A DNA stretch of 58,299 nucleotides from an uncultured Lachnospiraceae bacterium (GTDB taxonomy: Bacteria; Bacillota; Clostridia; Lachnospirales; Lachnospiraceae). The translations under genes were made by a program, and so were the position numbers. The DNA lies in the NCBI GenBank assembly GCA_934294885.1, contig CAKRAK010000017.1, forward strand, positions 1 through 58,299. Reading direction: 5' to 3'. Under the pieces are notes generated by a model that had not been told where the DNA came from, did no database searches, and saw only the letters and a program-made list of their open reading frames with translations. Position 1 is the first letter of the stretch, and the number at the start of each line of letters is the position of its first letter. This document shows positions 24,618-32,971 of this stretch, piece by piece.

Positions 24618-25463
24618 TTAGCCACGAAGATTATTTGCCTGCTGCAGCATTTCATCCGATGCCTGAATTGCTTTGGAATTCATCTCATATGCACGCTGGG
24701 CAACAATCATGTTAACCATCTCATCTGCCACCTGTACATTGGACATTTCCAAATAATTCTGATGTACATTACTTCTTCTAAGTCCCGCTGTTGTTCTTTC
24801 CTCTAATGCAGCTCCCGATGCAGGTGTCACCTGATACAGATTATTACCCACACTGTTCAGTCCCGCAGGATTGTTAAACTGCACCAGACCGATTGCCTGA
24901 TTATAATTCTGTCCGTTTGCAGTTGCAGTCAACGGAATCTTCTCTCCATTGGCTCCACCGGGAACAAAGATATTTCCCTCGGTATCCACCGTAAACTCAC
25001 TCTGACTGACAGAAGCCGGAATAATAATTCGATTATTATTCTGATCCAGTACCGCGTAGCCCTGGGAAGTACAAAGCATCAGTCCTCCCTGTACCGGCTG
25101 CAAAGTAAAACTACCGTCTCTCGTATAACACATCTGTCCGTTTTCATCCTGTATCTTGAAGAATCCGTCTCCTTCTATTGCCATAAATGTATTCTGTTCT
25201 ACATCCTGTAAATTACCCTGAGTAAATACAGTTGTGATAGAACCGGTTCTCGTTCCAAGACCTACCTGTGCAGGCACCGGCTTATTGGCTCCGGCATTAT
25301 TGGTAGATGGATTCTGTAATGTTTGATATAACAAGGAACGAAACTCTACCGTATCCCTTTTGTATCCTGTTGTATTTACATTTGACAGGTTATTCGCAAT
25401 GGTATCAATATTTGTCTGTTGTGCCAGCATACCGGATGCTGCAGACCACAATGAACGCATCAT
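24618..25463 (-). CDS. flgG: Flagellar basal-body rod protein FlgG (FlhP-like)
   Basis: 281 residues, opening with MRSLWSAASGMLAQQTNIDTIANNLSNVNT (rod-family N-terminus) and ending YLEMSNVQVADEMVNMIVAQRAYEMNSKAIQASDEMLQQANNLRG. It builds the distal rod. The second ATG is next to the first; both fit GGAGGATATG. Order mbl-flgF-flgG is that of B. subtilis mbl-flhO-flhP, which supports orthology with FlhP. Its partner gene lies 23 bases upstream. Confidence 0.92.
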   Translation of the reverse strand: MMRSLWSAASGMLAQQTNIDTIANNLSNVNTTGYKRDTVEFRSLLYQTLQNPSTNNAGANKPVPAQVGLGTRTGSITTVFTQGNLQDVEQNTFMAIEGDGFFKIQDENGQMCYTRDGSFTLQPVQGGLMLCTSQGYAVLDQNNNRIIIPASVSQSEFTVDTEGNIFVPGGANGEKIPLTATANGQNYNQAIGLVQFNNPAGLNSVGNNLYQVTPASGAALEERTTAGLRRSNVHQNYLEMSNVQVADEMVNMIVAQRAYEMNSKAIQASDEMLQQANNLRG

Positions 25464-25486
25464 AAGACATATCCTCCTTCACTGTA

Positions 25487-26278
25487 TTATACTCTGCCGA
25501 CCTGGTTTACAGCCTTGTCCAATGTCTGATCCATCGTCTGTACAACCTTCTGTCCGGCTTCATAAGCTCTTGTTACCGTAATCATATTTACCATTTCATT
25601 AATCACATTGGTATTGGACATTTCAAGATAACCCTGATTCACAGCTGCAGTTCCTGCACGAAGTCCCGCCTGAGGGGTTGCCTCATACATATTCTCTCCG
25701 TACAACAGTAATGCCTGGGGATTATCAAATCCCGCAATTCCAAGGGTTGCAATCTGCTGTCCGTCCACTGCAATATTTCCTTCCAAATCAAAGGTTACAT
25801 TCTGTGCCGTCTGGGCACCCGGAATCTGAATTCGATTACCATTCGTATCCAACACATAATCTCCATCCTTGGTAACAAGATAACCTTCCGTGTTTACAGT
25901 AAAAGAACCATCTCTTGTATATTTAATAGTGGTCTCTCCCTGCTTGTTTGTTGTCTGAATCGTAAAAAATCCATCTTCCCCGCTTAATGCCAAATCATAA
26001 GTATTACCGGTTTCCCTCAGACTTCCCTGAGAAAAATCATGATAAGTTTCTCCAATCTTAACGCCTAAATTCATGTTGCCGATTCGATGACTTAAGGGAT
26101 TACTATACTGGTTATTATTATGAATACGGAGGGTCAGTTCATCATCAAACGACTGGGATGTAACCCCCTGCTTCTTATATCCCGTTGTATCTGCATTGGC
26201 CATGTTATTGGATATTACATCCAGACGTCTTTGCTCATTTACCATGCCGGTCCATGCGGTATACAGACCTCTTACCAT
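25487..26278 (-). CDS. flgF: Flagellar basal-body rod protein FlgF (FlhO-like)
   Basis: 263 residues. N-terminal VRGLYTAWTGMVNEQRRLDVISNNMANADTTGYKKQGV and C-terminal NQGYLEMSNTNVINEMVNMITVTRAYEAGQKVVQTMDQTLDKAVNQVGRV are rod-protein hallmarks (shown here as shorter motifs within the protein's ends). It probably forms the proximal part of the distal rod with FlgG. The gene follows mbl by 23 bases. FlgF and FlgG are similar, so the symbol is assigned by gene order as much as by sequence. Confidence 0.9.
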   Translation of the reverse strand: MVRGLYTAWTGMVNEQRRLDVISNNMANADTTGYKKQGVTSQSFDDELTLRIHNNNQYSNPLSHRIGNMNLGVKIGETYHDFSQGSLRETGNTYDLALSGEDGFFTIQTTNKQGETTIKYTRDGSFTVNTEGYLVTKDGDYVLDTNGNRIQIPGAQTAQNVTFDLEGNIAVDGQQIATLGIAGFDNPQALLLYGENMYEATPQAGLRAGTAAVNQGYLEMSNTNVINEMVNMITVTRAYEAGQKVVQTMDQTLDKAVNQVGRV

Positions 26279-26301
26279 TTCGTCTCTCCTTATCCGGTGT
26301 T

Positions 26302-27300
26302 TTATGCCTCATCCAGCACACCACTTAAAAATTCTATATATTTTCCGGTACCAATGGCAACACAGGTCATAGGATCCTCTGCCGTCATAGTTGTAATACC
26401 GGTTTCTTCCTCTATCAGCTCTTCCAAGCCATGCAACATTGCTCCGCCACCGGTTAATACGATTCCCCGGTCTGCAATATCTGCAGCAAGCTCCGGCGGT
26501 GTCCGTTCCAATACGGAGTGAACTGCCTCGATAATCTGTTCTGTAACCTCCTCTAAGGCTTCTACCGTCTCCTCTGAAGAAACGGTTACCGTTCTTGGAA
26601 GTCCGGTTACAAGATTTCTTCCCCGGATATCCAACGTCAGATTCTCCGGTCTCCGATAACAGGTTCCTATCTGAATCTTAATCTCTTCCGCCGTTCGTTC
26701 ACCAATCAAAAGATTATGCTTCTTTCTCATATAACGAACAATTGCCTCGTCAAAATCGTCTCCGGCAACCTTAATGGATGTACTGACAACCGTTCCATTC
26801 AGGGAAATGACTGCAATATCAGCTGTTCCTCCTCCAATATCAACAATCATATTGCCACAAGGTCTGGAAATATCAATTCCGGCTCCGATTGCTGCAGCAA
26901 CCGGCTCTTCTATAATAGAAACATCTCTTGCCCCTGCCTGATAAGTAGCATCCTCAACAGCCTTACGCTCTACCTCCGTTACACCACTTGGTACACACAC
27001 GGAAATTCTCGGACGACGTCCGAAAAAGCTCTTTCCTACTGCCTTCTGGATAAAATACTTCATCATCTTCTCAGTAATACCATAGTTGGAAATGACTCCC
27101 TGTCTCAAAGGTCTTATGGCAACCACATTACCCGGAGTCCGACCCAGCATCAGTCTGGCCTCTTCTCCAATTGCTTTAATCTTGTTTGTATCTCTGTCAT
27201 ATGCAACTACGGAAGGCTCCTTGATTACGACACCTTTCCCTTTCACATAAACAAGAATACTGGCTGTACCCAAATCAATTCCAATATCTGAACTTGCCAT
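26302..27300 (-). CDS. mbl: Actin-like cell-shape protein Mbl/MreB
   Basis: 332 residues, complete actin-like fold: phosphate-1 motif IGIDLGTASILVYV, phosphate-2 VDIGGGTADIAVIS, adenosine motif VLTGGGAMLHGL. It polymerises under the membrane and guides the peptidoglycan elongation machinery. Placement directly upstream of flgF and flgG is the Bacillus mbl-flhO-flhP arrangement, so Mbl rather than MreB is preferred; the classical mre operon partners mreC and mreD are absent. Here the gene follows a multi-PAS gene and a DivIVA-like gene. Confidence 0.93.
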   Translation of the reverse strand: MASSDIGIDLGTASILVYVKGKGVVIKEPSVVAYDRDTNKIKAIGEEARLMLGRTPGNVVAIRPLRQGVISNYGITEKMMKYFIQKAVGKSFFGRRPRISVCVPSGVTEVERKAVEDATYQAGARDVSIIEEPVAAAIGAGIDISRPCGNMIVDIGGGTADIAVISLNGTVVSTSIKVAGDDFDEAIVRYMRKKHNLLIGERTAEEIKIQIGTCYRRPENLTLDIRGRNLVTGLPRTVTVSSEETVEALEEVTEQIIEAVHSVLERTPPELAADIADRGIVLTGGGAMLHGLEELIEEETGITTMTAEDPMTCVAIGTGKYIEFLSGVLDEA

Positions 27301-27350
27301 ATTCTTACTCCTTTCAAATATATCGACTAAAATTTGTCTGTTATTTATAA

Positions 27351-29849
27351 TTATTTATTTTTTTTGTCCTTATTTTTGCTTTTCTTCATAACAATCAAAC
27401 TACAGTCTGCACCACTTATTGTATCCAGATGCACCTCTACAATATTCATAATCTGATCCAGTTCTTTCATGTAGCTTTGCCACTTTGTAATTTTCTTATC
27501 GGCAATCAATCTACGGCGAACGCCCTGTATCGTACGATACTGTTCCATCTTATCATTAATAACCTCACCGGACTGTCTGCCCTCTAAGCTGTAACCGAAC
27601 AATTTGTCCGCAGCTTTGTTGGCAAAAATAATATCTCCACTTCGGTTGTCTTTAATAAAGACTGCATCCCGAATATGATTGTAAGCATCCAAAAATCCTT
27701 CATGAAGTAACTCCAGCTTATTACCCTTTTCATCATGGAACAGCATACGACCGAACAAATCGGTAAGCACCTTGGTAAACCGTATCATGTTATTATTAAA
27801 CAGACGATTTCTATCCTGATCCGCTATCATGACATATCCCTTGGATTCTCCTAAATAAGTAATCTCCACAAGCATGATTGCACCGGTTCTGGTACGGGTA
27901 ACCACTTCCTTTAAAAATGGATCCTGTAGCTGTCTGTCAGCAATCAGAATTCCGTTCTTCTTAAAATGCTCCTTCACTACCTTATATTCCGACGCAGTTA
28001 AAATCATCTTTCTAAAGAAATCACTGTCATCCTCCGACTGACTCCACTGGTAATAAATATCCACATCTCCGGATTTTTTATCAATTGTATAAATACCAAT
28101 ATCCGTTACATTTAAAAATTCTCCGGATTTCTGGCAGATTTCCCCGATTGCAGCAATACCATCCTTAGATATATAGGAAATCAGGCTTTCTATCATATCC
28201 CGTTCTTTTTGCTCCTTTGTCAGCTGCATCTCTACCAATTTTCGATGATGAACTTCATTTTCTATCAGCTCATCTGCGTAAAAATACCTGGCAATGGAAT
28301 TAGACAGCTTCCAGTATGCCTCTACAACAGGACTTAACTGTTCCATTCCGTCATCATTGAAATTCGCCATAACCCAATACGCAATTACATTCTCTTCAAT
28401 TACGATTGGTACAAAAACAATATTTACCAAAAACGCATCCATCCGGAAGCTTCGGTATGCAGGCGCAGGGTCTTCCCGTGTCTGAACCGATACGTCATTA
28501 AATTGCTCTTTAAATTCCGGACGTTCAAACATATCAAAGAACTGTCCCATATCACTGGCAGGACCACCTGGGTGAATCAACTGTTTTCCGCTAAAGTCCA
28601 ACAAAACGGTATAATAGCCGGCATTTCTTCCCAATACCTGTGAAACAAGCTGGAAGCGTTCTATCATCCGCTGATTGCCATTATCCGTGAGCTTGGCATC
28701 ATAATCCACAACGGAATTAACAGAAGTATCATTTGCAATCGCCAGCTCCTGTTCCAGTTCCTTCCTTGCAGTAATATCTGTCAGTAAAAATGATATCTCT
28801 GCTTCTCCATCGGAAATACGACTTATGGTAACATCATTCTCTACCCAGATAATCCGTCCGTCATCCCGAACCATTCGATATTCCTGAACATAATCTGTGG
28901 TTCCGTTATCTACCGCCAGATAGATGGTATCAATCACATAATTTCTATCCTCCGGATGAATATAATCCTCGGTTAATTTGTATCCCTTAGATAATGCCTC
29001 TCCGTTCATGCCAATCATTTCGGCATTGGGAGAAATATATTGAAGCTTTCTTTGTTTCCCTTTATACGACTTTACTAAAACAACACTCTTCATTTTAGCA
29101 ATCGCCATATGCAAATAATTCCGTTCTCTGTTTTTACGAAGCTCCTCCGACAGGTCAACGCAAAGAATCTCTACCGCGGCAATATTTCCATATTCATTAT
29201 ACACATAATGCATCAACAGTCGTACAGGTATCAGCTCCTGCTGTTCACTGATGATCCGACACTCAACCACTCCGTCTTCCTGCTTTTTTTCGATTTCCCA
29301 TAAGGCCTGCTTCTTAACTGCCTCCCGGTCCTCTTCACATATGATATCCATATAATAAATCTGCTCTTCGTAAAGCTGAGCTCTTGTATATCCGTAATGA
29401 TTAATGTTCTGGGACACATAATCTACCGTATAGCCACCCTGTTCCAGATACAAATGAAGCGCAATGATATTGGCGTGATTTACAATTCGCTCCAAAGTAA
29501 CACTTCCGATATTCATGTCTGCGCGCCGCTCAAAAAGTAAAGTGTACACCAATGTTCCATCTACTTCGGCTTCATTTACCAAACCGCTTACCAGTATTTC
29601 TTTTTCATCTGCCTTCAGACAAATCCGATGCCACATCAGACTTTTCTTCCCCCGCAGCAAATCCCAAAAATCCGTAGATGTCAGTGCTCTTCCCGGTTCC
29701 ATCCGGATTACATCCGCTTTTATACCAAGCAATACTTCCGCATCATAATTCATTTCTAAAACTTTACCTGACTCCGCTTCAAATATAACCATGGGATATT
29801 CTATATTCTGTGCAAAGTCCCGATAAATATCAATACGATTTTTTGACAT
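27351..29849 (-). CDS. Multi-PAS/GAF sensory protein without visible output domain
   Basis: 832 residues from the second ATG (29849), which is six bases after GAGGG. The first PAS-like part (about 10-110), a second with YGYTRAQLYEE (about 140-240) and a third with EYRMVRDDGRIIWVENDVTISR (about 270-375) are followed by a GAF-like region (about 400-545), another GAF-like region (about 565-700) and a final PAS with IIFANKAADKLFGYS. The tail is lysine-rich. I see no histidine kinase, GGDEF, EAL, HD or methyl-accepting domain, so it would have to signal through protein contact. It lies between the DivIVA-like gene (18 bases) and mbl (50 bases), which suggests a link to polarity or shape. The absence of an output domain rests on reading by eye. 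Confidence 0.75.
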   Translation of the reverse strand: MSKNRIDIYRDFAQNIEYPMVIFEAESGKVLEMNYDAEVLLGIKADVIRMEPGRALTSTDFWDLLRGKKSLMWHRICLKADEKEILVSGLVNEAEVDGTLVYTLLFERRADMNIGSVTLERIVNHANIIALHLYLEQGGYTVDYVSQNINHYGYTRAQLYEEQIYYMDIICEEDREAVKKQALWEIEKKQEDGVVECRIISEQQELIPVRLLMHYVYNEYGNIAAVEILCVDLSEELRKNRERNYLHMAIAKMKSVVLVKSYKGKQRKLQYISPNAEMIGMNGEALSKGYKLTEDYIHPEDRNYVIDTIYLAVDNGTTDYVQEYRMVRDDGRIIWVENDVTISRISDGEAEISFLLTDITARKELEQELAIANDTSVNSVVDYDAKLTDNGNQRMIERFQLVSQVLGRNAGYYTVLLDFSGKQLIHPGGPASDMGQFFDMFERPEFKEQFNDVSVQTREDPAPAYRSFRMDAFLVNIVFVPIVIEENVIAYWVMANFNDDGMEQLSPVVEAYWKLSNSIARYFYADELIENEVHHRKLVEMQLTKEQKERDMIESLISYISKDGIAAIGEICQKSGEFLNVTDIGIYTIDKKSGDVDIYYQWSQSEDDSDFFRKMILTASEYKVVKEHFKKNGILIADRQLQDPFLKEVVTRTRTGAIMLVEITYLGESKGYVMIADQDRNRLFNNNMIRFTKVLTDLFGRMLFHDEKGNKLELLHEGFLDAYNHIRDAVFIKDNRSGDIIFANKAADKLFGYSLEGRQSGEVINDKMEQYRTIQGVRRRLIADKKITKWQSYMKELDQIMNIVEVHLDTISGADCSLIVMKKSKNKDKKNK

Positions 29850-29867
29850 ACGCATCCCTCTTATCTT

Positions 29868-30758
29868 TTAAAACTTTATCTGTGGTATCTCTTCCGAATC
29901 TCCGGATTCTCCCGATTCTTTTGAAGTCTCCTTTGGAGGCTCAATTCCCTTAAAGGCTCTGTCTGTAATTACCTTTGTCTCGTTACATGCCTTAACAACT
30001 CCCTCTACGGATTCCATCAGACTTTGCATGTAAGAGCTGACATTCTCACATTCCTTCTTCATAGAACCGCGGATGGAGGTGACTCTTTCTTTTGCATCCT
30101 TTAACATCTCGTCTCTCTGAGCCTGAGCATCCTCTAACATCTGCTGACACTCCGCACTTGTCTTTGCCGTAGACTGCTTATACTCCTCTTCCGCACGTAC
30201 GCGTAAGGTATCTCTTTCCTCTTCTGCACGGCGCATGATATTCTCGCTTTGCTTTTCAGAATCCTGAATCAGATAGTTACTCTGGCTCTTTGCGTCATTT
30301 ACCATCTTATCACTTTCTTCTTTTGCAAGCTTAAGCATCTCCCGGCTCTTGCTTTCCGCATCATCCATAATCTTTTTGGCATCTGCTTCCGCATCTTTTA
30401 CAAGACGGTCACATCTTTCATTGGTCTCTACCAATGTTTTGGAAATAATCTCTAACTTATCCGCATAACCTTTGCTGTTTTCTTCCTGCTCCGCTAATTT
30501 GCGATTTGCCTTTTCAAGCTCTGCCTGTAAAGACTCATTGTATTTTTGCATATTTTCAATTGCCTGATTGTTCTCAGAACTCATGCTGTCCTTCACCAAT
30601 TGAAGACTCTTTACTGTTTCACTTAATTTTGTAATCGTCTGCTTTAAGTCTGCGATATCCTGCTGATGTGTTTTTTTCATATCATCAATATAACGATCCA
30701 CCTCAACTTTATCATATCCACCAAAAGATACGGTTTTAAACTTATCTCCTTTTCCCAT
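29868..30758 (-). CDS. DivIVA-like coiled-coil protein
   Basis: 296 residues. The N-terminus (DKFKTVSFGGYDKVEVDRYID) is the DivIVA/GpsB membrane-binding region, with GYDKxEVD the hallmark. A long coiled coil follows (about 30-260), with heptad-like Glu/Lys repeats and a VKDAEADAKKIMDDAESK series. The C-terminal tail is acidic. DivIVA proteins sense negative membrane curvature at poles and septa and recruit partners. It starts a run of genes with the multi-PAS protein, Mbl and rod proteins, so it may place the flagellum or mark the pole. A classical DivIVA is shorter, so this is a distant relative. Confidence 0.82.
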   Translation of the reverse strand: MGKGDKFKTVSFGGYDKVEVDRYIDDMKKTHQQDIADLKQTITKLSETVKSLQLVKDSMSSENNQAIENMQKYNESLQAELEKANRKLAEQEENSKGYADKLEIISKTLVETNERCDRLVKDAEADAKKIMDDAESKSREMLKLAKEESDKMVNDAKSQSNYLIQDSEKQSENIMRRAEEERDTLRVRAEEEYKQSTAKTSAECQQMLEDAQAQRDEMLKDAKERVTSIRGSMKKECENVSSYMQSLMESVEGVVKACNETKVITDRAFKGIEPPKETSKESGESGDSEEIPQIKF

Positions 30759-31044
30759 TGGACTGTCTCCTTTCGTATATGTTAAAAATTTAGATATTTG
30801 CGAAACGCTTTTTTCTCTTTATAGTTTGTGCAAATTGAATATATATAACGCAGTCACCTAATGTAAAAATGTATAGTTGGGCATTATTATTGAATATTAT
30901 ATCAATTTTTTCCACTAAATACCAGTTCTATTTCACAATAATAGTTGCTGTCAAATACAGGAACAAAACATAATGGGATAAAAAATCGGAATATTCCCAC
31001 AAATCAGCTTTCAAAAGCAGCTGATGGATTCCTGAAAAGGACAT

Positions 31045-31104
31045 CTGCTTCCGTCGGTACTTAATAAGTGCGTAGCACGAATTTAGTACCGCTACGAGAA
31101 GCAG
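31045..31104 (+). repeat. Nested palindrome overlapping repeat copy A
   Basis: Three nested inverted repeats: CTGCTTC (31045-31051) with GAAGCAG (31098-31104), GGTAC (31056-31060) with GTACC (31086-31090), and GTGC (31068-31071) with GCAC (31075-31078), so that the region folds as one long interrupted stem. The left arm is missing from copy B at 31994. Confidence 0.6.
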
Positions 31105-31182
31105 ACAGTGGGAACGGTCCTTTTTAGGAACCATCACTGCGTAAGAAAGCGTCCGGGTAGGAACCATTACTTGACAGTAACG
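31066..31182 (+). repeat. Hairpin-rich direct repeat, copy A
   Basis: About 117 bases shared with 31994-32120, same orientation, at about 90% identity over the first 97 bases and then a ten-base gap. Both contain three hairpins: GTGC/GCAC, CAGTG..GGTCCT with AGGAACC..CACTG, and TTACT/AGTAA. The loops differ more than the arms. No transposase or tRNA is near. Confidence 0.75.
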
Positions 31183-31262
31183 AATTCCTTCAATGAGTTG
31201 AAATACGCAATTTCCAATGTTATAATCAAGAACGTTAAAGATTTAGGAAGCAGGTATTTATT

Positions 31263-31922
31263 TTGGAAAAGAAACAACAGGGAATATTTAATAATTTCAC
31301 ATTGAAAATGATCGCCATCTGTTCTATGTTGATTGATCACATCGGATATTTATTTTTTCCGGATTATTTAATCTTTCGGGCAATCGGACGAATCGCCTTT
31401 CCGATTTTTTGTTATTTGATCGTGGAGGGCTTCTTTCATACAAGAAGTACATGGAACTACCTGATTCGGCTTTCTGCTTTTGCTCTGCTGTCAGAGGTTC
31501 CCTTTGATCTGGCATTTTACGGACAGGTATTTTATCCGGAAAAACAGAATGTGTTTATTACACTTGCATTGGGACTGTGTGCAATCTTTTGTTTAGAGGA
31601 ATTGAATTTTCAACGATTGTATGCCATTCCATTTGCACTGATTCTTGTCGTGGCATACTTTTGCAACTGTGATTACGGTGCCGGGGGCGTTCTGTTAATC
31701 TGTATGTTCTACCAGACGAGAGAGAACAAACTGATTCAATGCCTGTTATGTGCCCTGATCTTATATTTATTCTTTGGTACCTTTGAACTATACGGATTGA
31801 TTGCCTTGATTCCGATCCTATTATACAACGGAAAAAGAGGCCCATCCCCAAAAATGATTTTTTACTGGTTTTATCCGGTACATCTGTTAATTCTGTACGG
31901 AATCAGCTATTTTCTTATGTAA
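31263..31922 (+). CDS. TraX-like membrane protein
   Basis: 219 residues starting at a TTG; a weak AGG lies ten bases before it, and an in-frame ATG 15 codons in is an alternative start. The protein is strongly hydrophobic with about six or seven membrane segments and the TraX start pattern LKMIAICSMLIDHIGYLFFP. TraX was named for acetylation of F-plasmid pilin, but chromosomal TraX-like proteins are of unknown function and resemble membrane acyltransferases. It is on the opposite strand to its neighbours and flanked by two copies of a hairpin-rich repeat, with a strong terminator after it. Confidence 0.85.
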   Translation: MEKKQQGIFNNFTLKMIAICSMLIDHIGYLFFPDYLIFRAIGRIAFPIFCYLIVEGFFHTRSTWNYLIRLSAFALLSEVPFDLAFYGQVFYPEKQNVFITLALGLCAIFCLEELNFQRLYAIPFALILVVAYFCNCDYGAGGVLLICMFYQTRENKLIQCLLCALILYLFFGTFELYGLIALIPILLYNGKRGPSPKMIFYWFYPVHLLILYGISYFLM

Positions 31923-31931
31923 AAGCAAAAT

Positions 31932-31962
31932 AAAGGAAGAGGCACAAAACCTCTTCCTTTTT
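31932..31962 (+). terminator. Terminator after traX-like gene
   Basis: Perfect 11-base stem AAAGGAAGAGG/CCTCTTCCTTT, seven-base loop and a T-run. Confidence 0.9.
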
Positions 31963-31993
31963 ACATACACAAATCTTTTTATTAAATAATTCA

Positions 31994-32120
31994 AAGTGCA
32001 TAGCACGAATTTAGTACTGCTACGAGGAGCAGACAGTGGAAACGGTCCTTGTAAGGAACCGTCACTGCGAAAGAAAGCGTCCGGGTAGGAATCGTGCCAA
32101 GGATTACTTGACAGTAACGG
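31994..32120 (+). repeat. Hairpin-rich direct repeat, copy B
   Basis: Counterpart of 31066-31182 about 928 bases away, on the other side of the traX-like gene and in the same orientation. Its central hairpin (GGTCCTT, two-base loop, AAGGAACC) is as stable as in copy A, although the loop bases changed, which fits selection for a folded form. It has a ten-base insertion before TTACTTGACAGTAACG. Confidence 0.75.
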
Positions 32121-32143
32121 CTAAGAACCGCTCCAACAACCCC

Positions 32144-32938
32144 CTATGATTCCATAGTATTATAAAAGCTGCAATAAAGATCAACTCTCCGATCCTTCTT
32201 AAAGGGATACTTTTGCCGGACATTTTTTACATGGGCAGGATTCACATCTACAACCATAAGCTCCGATTTACAGTGCGGCTTTGTCAGCTTTTCTCCTAGA
32301 GGATCAAATGCCATGGAGCTTTCCGTATAGACGATACCGTCACCGCATCCTTTCCGGTTTACGCCAATCACATAACACTGGTTTTCAATTGCTCTTGCTT
32401 TTAGCAGGGTTTCCCACTGGACAACCCGCTCCTTTGGCCAGTTTGCAATTACAAGGATTATATTCGCCACATTGGAAACCGCCTGAAAAAGCTCCGGAAA
32501 TCTTAAATCATAACATACAAATCCGGATAGCTTCATATGGTGAAGCTCTACCGTTTTTACTTCATTTCCTCCGACATAATGCTTTCCTTCTTCCCCGTAA
32601 TTGAAAGGGTGAATCTTATCATAGTCATAGATCAGCTTTCCGCCGGAAACAATCATCAGCTTGTTATAATACTCACCACCAAAATCCTCTACAAATCCAA
32701 AGGCAATCGCCATTTCATAATCCAACGACATCTGCTTAAAGAAATGAAGGGTGTCAGAAAACAGCAGCTCTTCTCCGGCATATGCCGTATTCATTGTAAA
32801 TCCCGTCAATGTCATTTCAGGGAACACTAAAAGCTCCACATGCAAAGCTTTTCCCTTTTCCAATAATTGTCTTACCGTTTCCTTATTTTTTTCTCTGTTT
32901 TCCCAGACAATATCCATCTGCGTTAACCCAATCTTCAT
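32144..32938 (-). CDS. Carbon-nitrogen hydrolase (nitrilase superfamily)
   Basis: 264 residues with the three catalytic residues of the superfamily in place: Glu in VFPEMTLTGF, Lys in YDYDKIHPF and Cys in CYDLRFPELFQ. The closest type is the omega-amidase/YafV-like group that hydrolyses the amide of alpha-ketoglutaramate or similar, but sequence alone does not fix the substrate. It follows the sensor kinase gene by about 34 bases and lies downstream of it, possibly in the same transcript. Confidence 0.88.
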   Translation of the reverse strand: MKIGLTQMDIVWENREKNKETVRQLLEKGKALHVELLVFPEMTLTGFTMNTAYAGEELLFSDTLHFFKQMSLDYEMAIAFGFVEDFGGEYYNKLMIVSGGKLIYDYDKIHPFNYGEEGKHYVGGNEVKTVELHHMKLSGFVCYDLRFPELFQAVSNVANIILVIANWPKERVVQWETLLKARAIENQCYVIGVNRKGCGDGIVYTESSMAFDPLGEKLTKPHCKSELMVVDVNPAHVKNVRQKYPFKKDRRVDLYCSFYNTMES

Positions 32939-32971
32939 AGCATTCCCCTTCTTTATGAGCCGGACACAGTT

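Larger units (their letters stand above)
30759..31262. other. Intergenic stretch with structured repeat copy A
   Basis: About 500 bases without a credible gene; a short frame on the minus strand (30928-31167) has no ribosome-binding site and is not supported. The right two-thirds hold the hairpin-rich repeat copy A and a nested palindrome. The leader of the traX-like gene begins after it. Confidence 0.6.

Noticed and set aside
30928..31167. Minus-strand 79-codon frame in the gap before traX
   Set aside because: Its sequence is the reverse of the hairpin-rich repeat, it has no ribosome-binding site and no family similarity.
31066..32120. Insertion sequence or transposon explanation for the traX cassette
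   Set aside because: No transposase, no terminal inverted repeats and the flanking repeats are direct, diverged and structured.
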